Source: Dermanyssus gallinae (lineage: Eukaryota > Arthropoda > Arachnida > Mesostigmata > Dermanyssidae). Taken from it: 64,000 nt of DNA. Position 1 is the stretch's first letter. Each line of letters begins with the position of its first letter. Under the pieces are notes generated by a model. The model searched no databases and was not told the DNA's origin. It saw only the letters and a program-made list of their open reading frames with translations. The stretch lies in the NCBI GenBank assembly GCA_003439945.1, contig QVRM01005597.1, forward strand, positions 455,001 through 519,000, read 5' to 3'. Positions 1 through 10,599 of this stretch are shown here, one piece after another. The translations under genes were made by a program, and so were the position numbers.

Positions 1-1260
1 ACAAAATATACAGAATTCAGACTAAAGCATTTTTGGTTCCTTGGTCGTTTCCATCCGCCCGTCTGACACGTTATGATGGTATGATTTTTACTCATTGCAC
101 AATGAAATCCACCGTGGACTGCTGAAAATTATTCGTTAATACGTGTCTGTTTAATCTGTTTACATGGCATCATAGCAAAAGGTTTGAAGAGTTAGGAATA
201 TATCGTTAGTCTTTTGTTTCCGATCCCTAATAAAATAACGCATAGGCCTCGGTGTCCGGATTGAACGGGTTGCGTAGATCATAGGTATTGTGGGGGTAGG
301 GCTGTACCCACTAACAGATAGAAGAACTATGTCGTTGCACTATATAAATTAACCAGCAAAGCGTTAGAAAGTCAACAAATGACATGGTAGGCAAGGGGTT
401 TCATTTCACGTGAGCTTAGCTTCGCGAATCAAAGCCGGTGAGAGAAAACGGGTATTTTGAAATAGGTAAGTATTATTAAGTGAGAGGGCGGCAATTGTTG
501 ATCTGTCCAACAACTCCATTAGCTGAAAGAAGCTACCTGACCGCTTCAATTATTATATAGAGCTAGTCCAGCCGTTATAAAGTTAAGAACATTTATATTG
601 CTATATTCGATACTAAGACAAATACACAAAGACAGCATGCGCGCGTAGCCGTTGCAACGTTAATTATTTGTATATTGCCAACTTGAATTATAAACGATTA
701 CACGCGTAAAAAACAACGTAAAAACATTTCTTTTAGCGGAAAAGCATATATTCGCTGGCTGATTGTACTATAAGTAGGTGCGGTAGAATTAGAACAACTA
801 AGCAGCCGCGAGTAGGCGGTTACTCACGTCTGTTTTGAGTATATACAATAGTTGAGAGCGAGGTCAAAGAGCAAGGTCGAAACAACGTCAAGTAATCATA
901 TCGTTGTCTATGCCATCAGTTGAAAAAAGAGGCATCCAAAACGTTTTGTCTATTACTAGGAATACAGATATATCTGTTGTTGCCAACGGAACCGTAGAAT
1001 GAAGACAGGCGAATATGCGCGGGTTCTCACACTCACTGATCTTATTTATTATAATCACGATACGACAGAGAGCAATACGGCAGCGCCGCCTCTCTTCGTA
1101 ATATTGCCTAGCCTAGCTCACACTCTACTCAATGTCCCGGCGGTTAGCGCGAAGCTGTTTCGCCGCCAGAACTCACACACAGTACACACTTAGCAATACT
1201 GCTGTGCTACTCAACTAAATATATATACATATATATATATATATAGATATATATAGAAAT
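1..1260. other. No supported gene (left edge)
   Basis: Moderately AT-rich sequence with no open frame resembling a protein family on either strand. A short ORF at 999-1193 looks like chance. The stretch ends in a TA-rich microsatellite around 1214-1255. If the four membrane-protein exons in this window share a downstream ectodomain, its exons would lie to the left of here. Confidence 0.5.
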
Positions 1261-1263
1261 TTA

Positions 1264-1450
1264 CCTGCTCCTGCTAGCCACGATCACTCACCACCCTAGG
1301 ACTGTATCACTGCCACGTTCACGCCGTTGTCGCTGCCACGCCGTCGGACGTCCCGGTCGCCGCCGTACTAAGGGTTTGCAGAGTGTGCGTTACGCCGAAC
1401 GCTCGAGGTAGCAAGAGGATGACAAAATGGCGCGCACCCCCTTTTATACG
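1264..1450 (-). promoter_or_regulatory. Candidate TATA promoter with short 5' exon and splice donor
   Basis: Reading the minus strand, a TATAAAA box (1448 to 1442) is followed by GC-rich, CpG-containing sequence. A good donor, GCAG followed by GTAAAT, falls at about 1265. A start about 30 bases after the TATA box and a 5' exon of about 150 bases would fit an untranslated first exon of a minus-strand gene to the left. A second possible donor, GGTG followed by GTGAGT, lies near 1287. This rests on motif spacing only; a solo LTR promoter is an alternative. Confidence 0.28.
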
Positions 1451-1487
1451 GCCGGCGACCGGCAACGTGACAGTGCACGAACGTGCA

Positions 1488-1584
1488 GTGGCGGGTTGTG
1501 GCCAACAGTGACGTGGCGGGTTGTGACCAACAGTGCCGTGGCGGGTTGTGGCCGACAATGCTGTAACGGGTTGTGGCCAACAGG
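1488..1584. repeat. Short tandem repeat, unit about 25 bp
   Basis: Four imperfect copies of a unit resembling GTGGCGGGTTGTGGCCAACA follow one another just upstream of the candidate minus-strand promoter. The copies differ by a few substitutions. Open frames through the block are by-products of the repeat. Confidence 0.7.
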
Positions 1585-2099
1585 CAGAGATCATCATTAT
1601 CATGGCGCGCTAATACAAACTTCTATTCGCGGCCATCCAATATGCAACATCTGTATTTATTTGGCAACCTTTAAAAAGTGTCATATTTTACTAGATTTGA
1701 AATATCTAGAATATATCCTCAGTAAAATTGTTCAGTGAAATTGTGCAACCAAGCATAGCAAAAGCGCCGCATATGTTTTCTACCAGACGCCGTAGCGCCA
1801 GAAATTTGTTCGAAATCTAATGTATTTCATTGTGATCCCCAATTTGAAATCTAATGTAAGTTCTCGTGTTCACGAATTTGGGAGTACCGCCAATGCGATG
1901 TCACACCACGACTATAGCTAAAGCTTTAGCCACGCCACGACCCCGTAAACAGTGTTTAGTCGTTTCTCTCTGACTCTGAATCTATATCAAAGTGAAGTGA
2001 AACTTCAAATAATACCAGGGCACTGACCTAGTGCTTAAAAAATGATCCACGCATTGCCCTCCATTCGCAGAGAGCGCGAGTATAAACACGCTGCACATG

Positions 2100-2700
2100 T
2101 GAGACACATTGCGTTGTATTAGAAGATTAGAAGAGAGGTTGTGTATCTGTACTGTGACTCACACATTGCCTTGCATTAGAAGATTAGAAGCAAAAATGTG
2201 TACACATTGTCTTGCATTAGAAGATTAGAAGCAAAATTAGAAATGTTGTGTATTTGTACTGTGACTCACACATTGCCTTGCATTAGAAAATCAGAAGCAA
2301 AATTGTGCACACATTGTCTTGCATTAGAAGATTAGAAGCAAAATTGTGCATCTATATATTTTTGCGCATTGCCATTAGAAGATCAGAAGCAAGGCTATGT
2401 GTTACTATACATGCTATGTGTATATATGTCTATCTGCGCTGAAAGCCTGCCATTAATCTATCGTGTGTATCTTGATATACCGTGTGTATCTTTGGGTTTC
2501 TGCCACACGTGTGATTCACGTATTGCCTTGCATTAGAAGATTACAAGCAAGGTTGTGTATCTATTTCTTTTGCGCAGAAAACCTGCCATTAGAAGATCAG
2601 AAGCAAGGCTATGTGTATCTATGTCTATCTGCGCGGAAAGCCTGCCATTAGTCGGCCGTCGTGTAGTGTATCTATGTCGATCTGAGCTGAAAACCATCTG
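2100..2700. repeat. Minisatellite built on ATTAGAAGATTAGAAGCAA
   Basis: The motif TTGCATTAGAAGATTAGAAG recurs at least six times. It alternates with longer spacers containing GTGTATCTGTACTGTGACTCACACA. Units are irregular, about 45-75 bp, and decay towards 2700. No coding potential is seen. Confidence 0.7.
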
Positions 2701-2914
2701 CCAATAATCATAGTCCACATAACATAACACAATGCGGCTGTGGGTGAAGGGGCTGCGCAAAACACAATTAAATATCATCAGTTTTAGTTGAGTAATATTA
2801 ACTAACGGCCCAGTTCAGTTTACCATAGAACAAACGCGACGAGATAATTAGCTAAGCGAGTGGCTTTGGCTGTGGGCAGCTAGTTGCACACACGGAAGGA
2901 CAGAGTACAACATC

Positions 2915-4245
2915 CAGAGAGAGATAAGTTGCACATACCCAGAGAGAGATAAGTTGCACACACCTAGAGAGAGATAAGTTGCACACACCCAGAGAAATAT
3001 AAGTTGCACACACCCAGAGAGATACAAGTTGCACACACGTTGCAGAGAGATATAAGTTGCACATATAAGTTGCACACGCCCAGAGAAATATAAGTTGCAC
3101 ACACCCAGAGAGATATAAGTTGCACATATAAGTTACACACACCCAGAGAGAGATAAGTTGGACACACTCAGAGAGAGATAAGTTGGACACACTCAGAGAG
3201 AGATAAGTTGGACACACTCAGAGAGAGATAAGTTGGACACACTCAGAGAGAGATAAGTTGCACACACTCAGAGAGAGATAAGTTGCACACACCCAGAGAG
3301 AGATAAGTTGCACACACCCAGAGAGAGATAAGTTGCACACACCCAGAGAGAGATAAGTTGCACACACCTAGAGAGAGATTAGTTGCACAACACCTCGAGA
3401 GAGATAAGTTGCACATATAAGTTGCACACGCCCAGAGAAATATAAGTTGCACACACCCAGAGAGATATAAGTTGCCCACACCCCAGATATATACTCACCC
3501 AGAGAGAGATAAGTTGCACACACCTAGAGAAAGATAAGTTGCACACACCTCGAGAGAGATAAGTTGCACACACCTCGAGAGAGATATATACACACCCAGA
3601 GAGATATAAGTTGCACGCACCTAGATAGAGATAAGTTGCACACACCTCGAGAGAGATAAGTTGCACACACCCAGAGAAATATAAGTTGCACACACCCAGA
3701 GAGATATAAGTTGCACATATAAGTTGCACACACCCAGAGAAATATAAGTTGCACACACCCGGAGAGATATAAGTTGCACACACCCAGAGAGATATAAGTT
3801 GCACACACCCAGAGAGATATATAAGTTGCACACCCAGAGAGAGAGAGCGAGAGAGATATAAGAGATTTGCACATATAAGTTGCACACACCCAGATAAATA
3901 TAAGTTGCACACACCCAGAGAGATATAAGTTGCACATATAAGTTGCACACACCCAGAGAGATATAAGTTGCACATATAAGTTGCACACACCCAGAGAGAT
4001 ATAAGTTGCACACACCCCAGATATATATAAGTGGCACACCCAGAGAGAGAGAGAGGGAGAGCGAGAGAGATATAAAGTTGCACACCCATATACCAGAGAG
4101 ATATAAGTTGCACACCTAGAGAAAGAGAGAGAGAGAGAGAGAGATGAAGTTGCACACCCAGGGAGATATAAAGTTGCTTAAAGTTGCACATCCAGCGTGA
4201 GATAAAGTTGCACACCCAGCGTGAGATAAAATTGCACACCCAACG
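2915..4245. repeat. Large minisatellite, 25-bp unit, about 1.3 kb
   Basis: About fifty tandem copies of a 25-bp unit resembling GAGAGATAAGTTGCACACAC, separated by CCAGA-type links. Unit spacing is 25 bp in the regular core (for example 3306, 3331, 3356). Variants carry GAGAAATAT, a short insert of CATATAAGTTG, or expanded GA runs near 4030-4145. Because 25 is not a multiple of 3 and the unit lacks stop codons on the minus strand, all three minus frames stay open. The 286-codon ORF here (4239 to 3379) is therefore an artefact. Confidence 0.92.
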
Positions 4246-4254
4246 TGAATAAGA

Positions 4255-4340
4255 ATAAGGAAGGAAATGATACAGCGTGCGGTTTACACATACGCGTATA
4301 AGGAAGAAAATGATACAGCGTGCGGTTTACACATACGCGT
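4255..4340. repeat. Perfectly abutting 43-bp duplication
   Basis: Two adjacent 43-bp units, 4255-4297 and 4298-4340, differ by one base. Each contains GATACAGCGTGCGGTTTACA and ends in ACGCGT. The unit is unrelated to the 25-bp minisatellite just before it, so this is a separate, younger duplication. Confidence 0.85.
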
Positions 4341-4902
4341 GAATGTCAAGAGCACTTGTTTTTATATGTAGAGAAGAGTGAGTGCAGTATATATAAGCCA
4401 GACATGCATGGTTGTTGGCTCCTACTGCGAAATGTATTACTATTGCGACATCGGTCGGTCGGTCGATCGGTCGGTAGGTAGGCGGTGTGAAGCTCGTTTT
4501 GAACCTAGAGGGTTTGAAACCAACGTCAACAAATAACTACTATATCAAAACACAGCGTCTAGGTAAAAGCCCGCGTGCACATGATCGTGCAGGCGCCAGC
4601 CTTCGTCAGGGCGGCGGGAGGAGTGGCGAGCAGCGAACGAGAGAGGCCTCTCTATGCGACTATCCTCCACTATGCGATGGTTGCGATGGATGGTTGCGAA
4701 GTAGCCCAACTAAACCAGCGGCAGCAGCAGCAGCAGAAACAGCCGCAACGGTACCAGTCGTCGTCGTGTTTCGTCAGTCGTCCCCACCAAGTGGTCTACC
4801 TCGTCCTTTTCAAGCATGATATGCCGTTATCTGCCTGCCTGCCGAAGAAGACCCGACAACTTGCTGCTGCTGCTGCTGGCCACCCACTGCACACCTGCTC
4901 AC
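4341..4902. other. Intergenic or intron-1 sequence of G1
   Basis: A GGTC/GGTCG microsatellite lies at 4451-4483, and short CAG and CTG runs occur near 4720-4740 and 4863-4880. Plus-strand ORFs starting at 4487 and 4575 have no recognisable similarity. If the G1 donor at 4902 is used, this stretch is the start of G1 intron 1. Confidence 0.4.
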
Positions 4903-6288
4903 CATCATGGCCGATTAGGTAATAGTGCCACCACCGCCGCCATTGGTGGTTGTCGGCCGTCCGCCTGTATGACCGCCCTCCTCCTTGTTCAGCACAAACA
5001 TGTACACACAGGCGGCTCCCGCAGCTATAATGATAGCGGCAAAAAGCGATATGCAGAATCGCTTGCAGGTGCAGCACGGCTTCCGCGTCGACGCACTCTG
5101 CACCGACGACGCGCTGGAGTCGACGAACGAGCTGACCTCTTTGCGCACCGACTTTTCCGACCACGAGGGTATTTCGGGACGCGGCGACGGTGACGGTGAC
5201 GGCGACGGCGATTCGGCTCGACGCGACGGAATTCGAACGGATGGCGGTTTGTATCGATACGAGGGCGGCCGCTGTGGTGGGAGTGGTGGTGGTGGAGGTG
5301 GTGGTGGTGGTGGTGGGGGTGGCGGAGGCTGGGGCGGCGGCGACTCCTCGTCGCTGCTTCGGCTTTCGGATGACGCTATCAGGGGTTCCGAAGGTTGGAA
5401 AGGTTCAGGCGGCGGGGGCGGCGGCGTAAATTCGACACTGCTGGGCGGCGGTTGTTGCTGCTGCTGCTGCTGCTCGTCGACGGCCGGCTCGACCCCCAGG
5501 TCCTGCGGCGGACCTGGGGGCACAACGGAGGCCCGATCACCTTCGTCAAAGGGCTGCGGAGGTTTCTGGCCTTCTCGATCCTCCTCGGACGTCGCGGGCG
5601 GCGGTGGTGTGACCACGTCAAGTTGGGGTGGTGGCGTCTCCAGGTCCGGCTTGGGCGGCGTTGGCTCTCGATCCGGCATGGGCGGCAGCGTCGACTCTCG
5701 ACCCGGCCTGGGTGTGGTCGGGTCTAGCACTGGCGACGGCGACTCTCGCTCCAGCCCGGGGGGCGTCGACTCCGTATCCAGCCCGGGCGGCGTCTCTCTG
5801 GCCAGCTTCGCCAGCCTCCTTCTATCAAGCCTTGGAATCTCTTCATGCGTCGACATCATCGTTTCGGTTTCGTACATCGTCGATACGCCTTCGTCGTAGT
5901 CTGTCGTGCGGTCGTCTTCGTCATAGTGCAAATTCGCTCGCACCTCGGTGTGCCCCTCCTCGGTTCCTTCGGTGACTAGATCGCTTGTGAATGTCTCGGT
6001 GAGCTCGGTTAACGTTACGCCTTCCGAGTATTCGTCGTGGCGCGTCGACACGTCGTAGCGACTCGTGCCTGCGTCATGTCGGGACGTGCCTGCGTCATGT
6101 CGGGACGTGGTTGCGTCATGTCGAGACGTGGTTGCATCGTACCTAGATGTCGTGGCTGTATCCAACTCTTGCTCATCATCTGCTGAACCTCGGCGCGTTC
6201 TGGCTCCGTACGCTCTCCGTGGACGCGGCATAGCATTCCCCGGTGTAACTTCGTCCGCTTTGACCTTTTCGGCTTCGTTGTCGCTCAA
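4903..6288 (-). CDS. G1: 5' exon of a type II membrane protein, damaged at both ends
   Basis: The exon has 462 codons in one frame from the conserved start position to a donor (ATGATG followed by GTGAGC). It encodes an acidic tail with TTSRHDA-type repeats (residues about 44-85), a proline-rich middle with a polyglutamine run and long polyproline runs (about 280-345), a basic Cys-rich patch and one membrane segment (about 409-432). The lack of a signal peptide and the basic residues before the membrane segment indicate an N-in topology. Two lesions are visible. The codon aligned with the ATGAGC start of G3 and G4 reads TTG, so the first usable ATG is codon 20 (6231). An in-frame TAA lies at 4917-4915, four codons before the donor, where G4 reads through. 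G1 could therefore be a decaying pseudo-exon, a truncated membrane protein from Met20, or correct sequence misread at two bases. Function unknown. Confidence 0.6.
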
Positions 6289-7427
6289 CGATCATGCAGA
6301 TACTGCGAGACCAAGATACTAGCTTACGTCTTTTGACATATACGTATATATATAAATATATATGGGTAAAATAGTTCATGATGAATACTATACAAGGGTG
6401 TGGTAAAACTTGTTAAAATAAGCATTTTTTTTAATATATGTGATAGATTAATAGTGGCGGAAATGTCGTGTTTAGGAGTGACAGTAAGATTACAAGGATT
6501 CGTTACACCGATATGGCTGGCCGGACAATACAAAATGTGCCATTGCAAACGAGAACAAGCTGTTAGTTGGAGAAAATTGACGTAGGGGCGTGTTTGGAAG
6601 ATTATTGGACTTCGTCTGAAAGACCCAACATTGGCGAGGAAGAGAAAATGGTCATATTAAGTAGCGTTTGCAGTTTTGTAAAAAAAATGTTATGTCTACT
6701 TCTTTATCTTTCACGTTTAAATTTTGCAATTGCATTTAAGATTTGCCACTACGCTCATAAAACAAACTAGATCAGGAAAGCGCCAATTGAGGAACCTTTT
6801 AGGTCCATTCGCGGTTCGTTTCGTGTTATGATCACCGTGGGCCGTTTTCTTGCACCTCCGGCGACGAACTGATTCTCTTGAGGTACCGGGACAGATTCGG
6901 GAAACGTTTAGGCACGCTTTAGTTTTCACTCGCATTGCAAACTCTTCTTTTCTTCTTAAAGGCAAGGTCGCAAGCGCTCTCGTACGCTCATAATATTATG
7001 ACATAGAACAGTAGTATATTTGTACTACAGCTTCTAGAATTAAAAACATTCTGTCATCCTCTACGAGCTTGAAACCGCCGTAAAGCAGACTGTTATGCAC
7101 CGAATGCCAAACATGTTGCGATGACAAGGCTTGCCCTAACAATGCGTGAGACCGCTAAAGCTCAGCGAGTGATAAGGTTAACCATTTGTTCTTAGTAAGC
7201 ATCACTCAAAGAAAATTCAATCAACAACAGGGATCTAAACGATCCGGGCGTCCCTACCATTCTCCTTAATTCTGTCTCCGCCTAATTTCCTGCATCTTTC
7301 TTTATGCTTTTCTTATCTTTATGCTGTCAGATAATGGGCTCGTGCCAAGGTACACACCATACTGAGGATGTGCGTCAACACGGTGAGAGCTTGGCTACAC
7401 TTCCTCTCTAATTCCAACCTCCAGCGG
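6289..7427. other. Upstream region of G1, no gene recognised
   Basis: The G1 promoter should lie here. AT-rich sequence with TATATATATAAATATATAT near 6345-6363 sits about 60-75 bases above the G1 start, but such runs are common in this window and no initiator can be assigned. Short ORFs on both strands show no similarity I recognise. Confidence 0.4.
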
Positions 7428-7652
7428 CTACCCGTCTCTACAACTTTGCCGGGAGTTCCGCGCGAGTCTCTTCCGCCTGGCTGTGTTCTTGGCTGTCGTG
7501 AGTGTCAAAATGGCGTCGAACAGGCTTGCCTCGGGGTTTGGCCCCTCGCTGCAGTAGAGCCCGTGTACATTGCTTACCGAAAAGACGCTGTTCGCCTGTC
7601 CAGCGTCGCATAGCATATAGGTGTCACTAGTGGCCTTTCTTATCTTAACCAT
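7428..7652 (-). mobile_element. R1-like LINE fragment (family R), C-terminal region
   Basis: The minus frame contains KATSDTYMLCDAG, matching the zinc-finger-like C-terminus of family R (KAPVDICVLCSS at 11.37 kb, KATTDICVLCDAV at 38.9 kb). It also contains SLFDAILTLTTAKNTARRKR, which matches DLFDDIPTLKTAKEAARRER in the fragment at 40.1 kb. The later Cys/His positions have degenerated. It is 5'-truncated and not functional. Confidence 0.6.
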
Positions 7653-8101
7653 GTCTCCTGGAACTCATCGTAGCCGGCCAGAAAACCAAGTTGTACAGTA
7701 CGTAAGCTTCATACCACGTTCTGAGATCCGATACCAGACTCCTGGTCCAGCTCTTTCTGGCTACCCCTGCGCCCATTTCTTCTGCGAAGCCGAAATAGTG
7801 GCACTACTGGCCAGATCCAGATTTCGGGTATCCAGAACGGCCATGCTGCCACAAGGATTGTTGAGGAAACCCCAGACCCAATATCGAACCCTGTGAGACC
7901 CCGGCCGTACCTTCGTGTTTTAATCCTTTTGCAACTAGACTAGATACTCTACTTGAGTGAAATAAAAATAATTCATTGAGTGCAACTAGACTTCACTCAC
8001 CCATGTAAAATAAGCGCACGTTGAGTATATTAACATTTTGCCATTACGCTTATAAAACACACATTCAGGAGATCGAATTGATTGTCATCAAATCGATTGT
8101 G

Positions 8102-8144
<43 letters not shown>

Positions 8145-8309
8145 CGTAAGCCCTTCTCTTGCGATCCCTATGTCGGGTCAGACTGCTATAGCTTGTTGAG
8201 ACATCTCACTCAAAACGAACCTGCCAAAGCTGGTTTGTCATTCTGCGGTAGAGATTTTAAACTGGAAGATGACTAAAAGCCCGGTCGAACCATTTACGCG
8301 AAGCGAACG
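7653..8309. other. No gene; ATT microsatellite
   Basis: An uninterrupted (ATT)n microsatellite of about 14 units lies at 8103-8144. The poly-tyrosine ORF over it is an artefact. Nothing else is recognised in this stretch. Confidence 0.6.
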
Positions 8310-8520
8310 ATCTGCGTTTAAGAATACTAAACTTCTTTGGGCTGACTCTTAGCCAAAATTTAGCGTCTACGGGACTGTCTTCGCATTGCTTCATGCGACG
8401 GACTCCATTAATACGCACGTGCAACAGTGGGGTTTGAATCCTTACTTATGTGTCTCCATCGGTCGCGAGGAGCACGCGAATACACCACGCCACCGGGCCA
8501 CCAACAATAACAAATTCTAA
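8310..8520 (-). mobile_element. tRNA-derived SINE copy, minus strand
   Basis: Read on the minus strand, this resembles the element at 58.49-58.68 kb. Both have GGCCCGGTGGCGTGGTG with a pol III A box (8494 to 8483), a CTCCTCGCGACCG stretch, a B box (GGATTCAAACCCC, 8441 to 8429), and a tail with GGCTAAGAGTCAGCC (GGCTGAGAGTCAGCC in the other copy). Box order and spacing fit a tRNA-derived head joined to an unrelated body. Tick genomes carry tRNA-related SINEs such as Ruka; whether this is the same family cannot be decided here. Substitutions in the B box suggest an old copy. Confidence 0.7.
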
Positions 8521-10599
8521 CTGTTACCACTCGAGAGAACTCTCGGAAGAAAGTTAAGTTGACCGGGCATTTATTGTCAAGACGCTTTAAAAACATGGCA
8601 TATTTTCCAACCTCTGTAAGTCGGTCCCGGCTGAGTGTCGCTAACAAATTCAAGCGCATACGCACTTCATTCCTCAATCGCGGCCGCAAAGCTTCAGTCT
8701 TGGGTCGTTCGGTAACCTGCCATAAAGAAATGGGTATTCTAGGTGCAGGCTGTTCTCAGAGTGAGCCCAAGTAAAACCACCCCGGCCCTACTACCCGTAA
8801 TTTGTACCACCAGATTATAACGTATTTCGGTCGCTCCAAAGCTCTCCAGGAAACAGAACGTACAGCAACAAAGTTGGTTGATCGTTGGAAAAATGTCATT
8901 GAAATGAGAGAACTATATTAGATAAACACGCATGTTCTTGCAAATTTACGTTTCTGCTAGAGACAAAAAAAGGCCAACGGCTTAGACTTGGATTGGGACT
9001 GGGTTGGGATTACCTTTAGCAAAATTTCAACGCAGGTAGATAAGCCAAAGGCATGCATACTTTTTTTTCACGCCGAACGTATGCCGTCTATTACTTTCGG
9101 AAGCCACGTCTATTGCTATGAATGGAGTGTGGAACGCATCTATATATATATATACGGTTAGTTTACACACACGCACCTTAGCAACAAGCATCTAATAAGG
9201 CCTGACAGTTTGACACAGTACCCATACACGTTTGACGCAAGGCCCGTTTACGCTGGGCCAGCTGAGGAACACAAACATACCATATCGGGGCAGGGCGACT
9301 TACCGGCTGCTAGCCTGGCACGTATACATGTCAAATACACGCCGGACGCAGCAACAGGACCACGGTCACAGTGTTACACAACCGAGCGCTGGCCACAGGC
9401 CTACATAGTGGCTACGAACAACGTTGATGGAGGCACGCAAACGATCATTGCTGGCAATATAACTCATTAGCAGACTACTAACCGCTAAAAATGTAGACAT
9501 TTAGATCATACTATTACCACGCCATAGATTAAGCTAGCCAATAATTTACACTGTGCACAAAAATACTTTGTTTGGGAATGCATCTCCAGAAAGGAGAAAA
9601 ACTACAGGCGAGCGTGGTTACGTCGTAGATTTCTATACGACAAACGAATCTTCGAAAATAGTGGCACGCCTTTTGAATCATGTATATGTATATATATATA
9701 AGCAGGAACAGGCAGGAAACATATGTCCGCGGGGTTAGTTCCGCTTAAGATCTTAAACGCTCGGGTAGGACAGTCTATTGACAGGCAAAAGGCAATAGGT
9801 AACATACAAATCACTAACCATGGCCCTGCGTCTCCCGGAGAGCAAAGCCCCAAGCACATCGTTCTGGACTATCCAAGCTCTACGGAGTATCAGCCGCCCA
9901 AATTGGAATACACTAACAAAATACTGGCAAAAACAATGTCGTGTATTCTAGGAGCAGAAGAGATATCGATCACCTTTGTGCGACGTAATGCAGTCTGCAC
10001 AGAATCGTGATGGGCCGTTATCGAGGTGTAGCTGCCAATTCATATTATCATGTAGTTTAAGACCGATCTACGTAGTGATCTGAGAAAAATAACTTGCTGC
10101 CTTAGAACTAAAAGCCGTTTGTTTTTCGCAGTACCCTCTGTGGTAGTCAAAACAATACAAAGTTGGCCATTTGGCATTGACAACTACAACAAAGCTCTTC
10201 AAAATACTACTATATTTTGCATCTAGTGTATCTCATCGAGTAATCTTCTAAATCATCAATAATCTAATTTCATATTCGAGCGTTGCATCTATATTTAACG
10301 CTGAATAAAAACGGGCATCATCGACAAACAATAAATTCTCAAAATTGCAAAATTCAAAAGAATCGGAATGCTCAAAGTGAACGACATAGGCACCGATCCC
10401 TGACGAGTTTCAATAATTAGTTGCCTCCCAATAGACTCTATCCGGGCGACCGGTTGGCCGCTTGTCACCGATAAGAAACCGATAGGGCCAAAAATTGCTG
10501 ACCGTGCTAAATTAACAGCCTAGTGTTCATCTGTCGGATAGAGGAGGGAGTGATAGAGCGCTGTGTAACAGCTGCGTAAAACCCGTAAGATGTCCCCGA
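8521..10599. other. No supported gene
   Basis: Small ORFs (9210-9470, 9553-9738, 9723-10010, plus strand) have no repeats, signal peptides or family motifs I recognise and are within chance length. A short TA run lies at 9142-9154. I see no LINE or transposon similarity in this stretch. Confidence 0.45.

Noticed and set aside
3379..4239. 286-codon minus ORF and its overlapping companions rich in CNLYLSG-type repeats
   Set aside because: Produced by the 25-bp minisatellite, which has no minus-strand stop codon in any frame; all three frames are open, so there is no coding evidence.
4985..5899. Glycine-rich 304-codon plus ORF over G1
   Set aside because: Antisense shadow of the polyproline, polyglutamine and acidic tail of G1; the minus frame has the membrane segment, splice donor and homologues.
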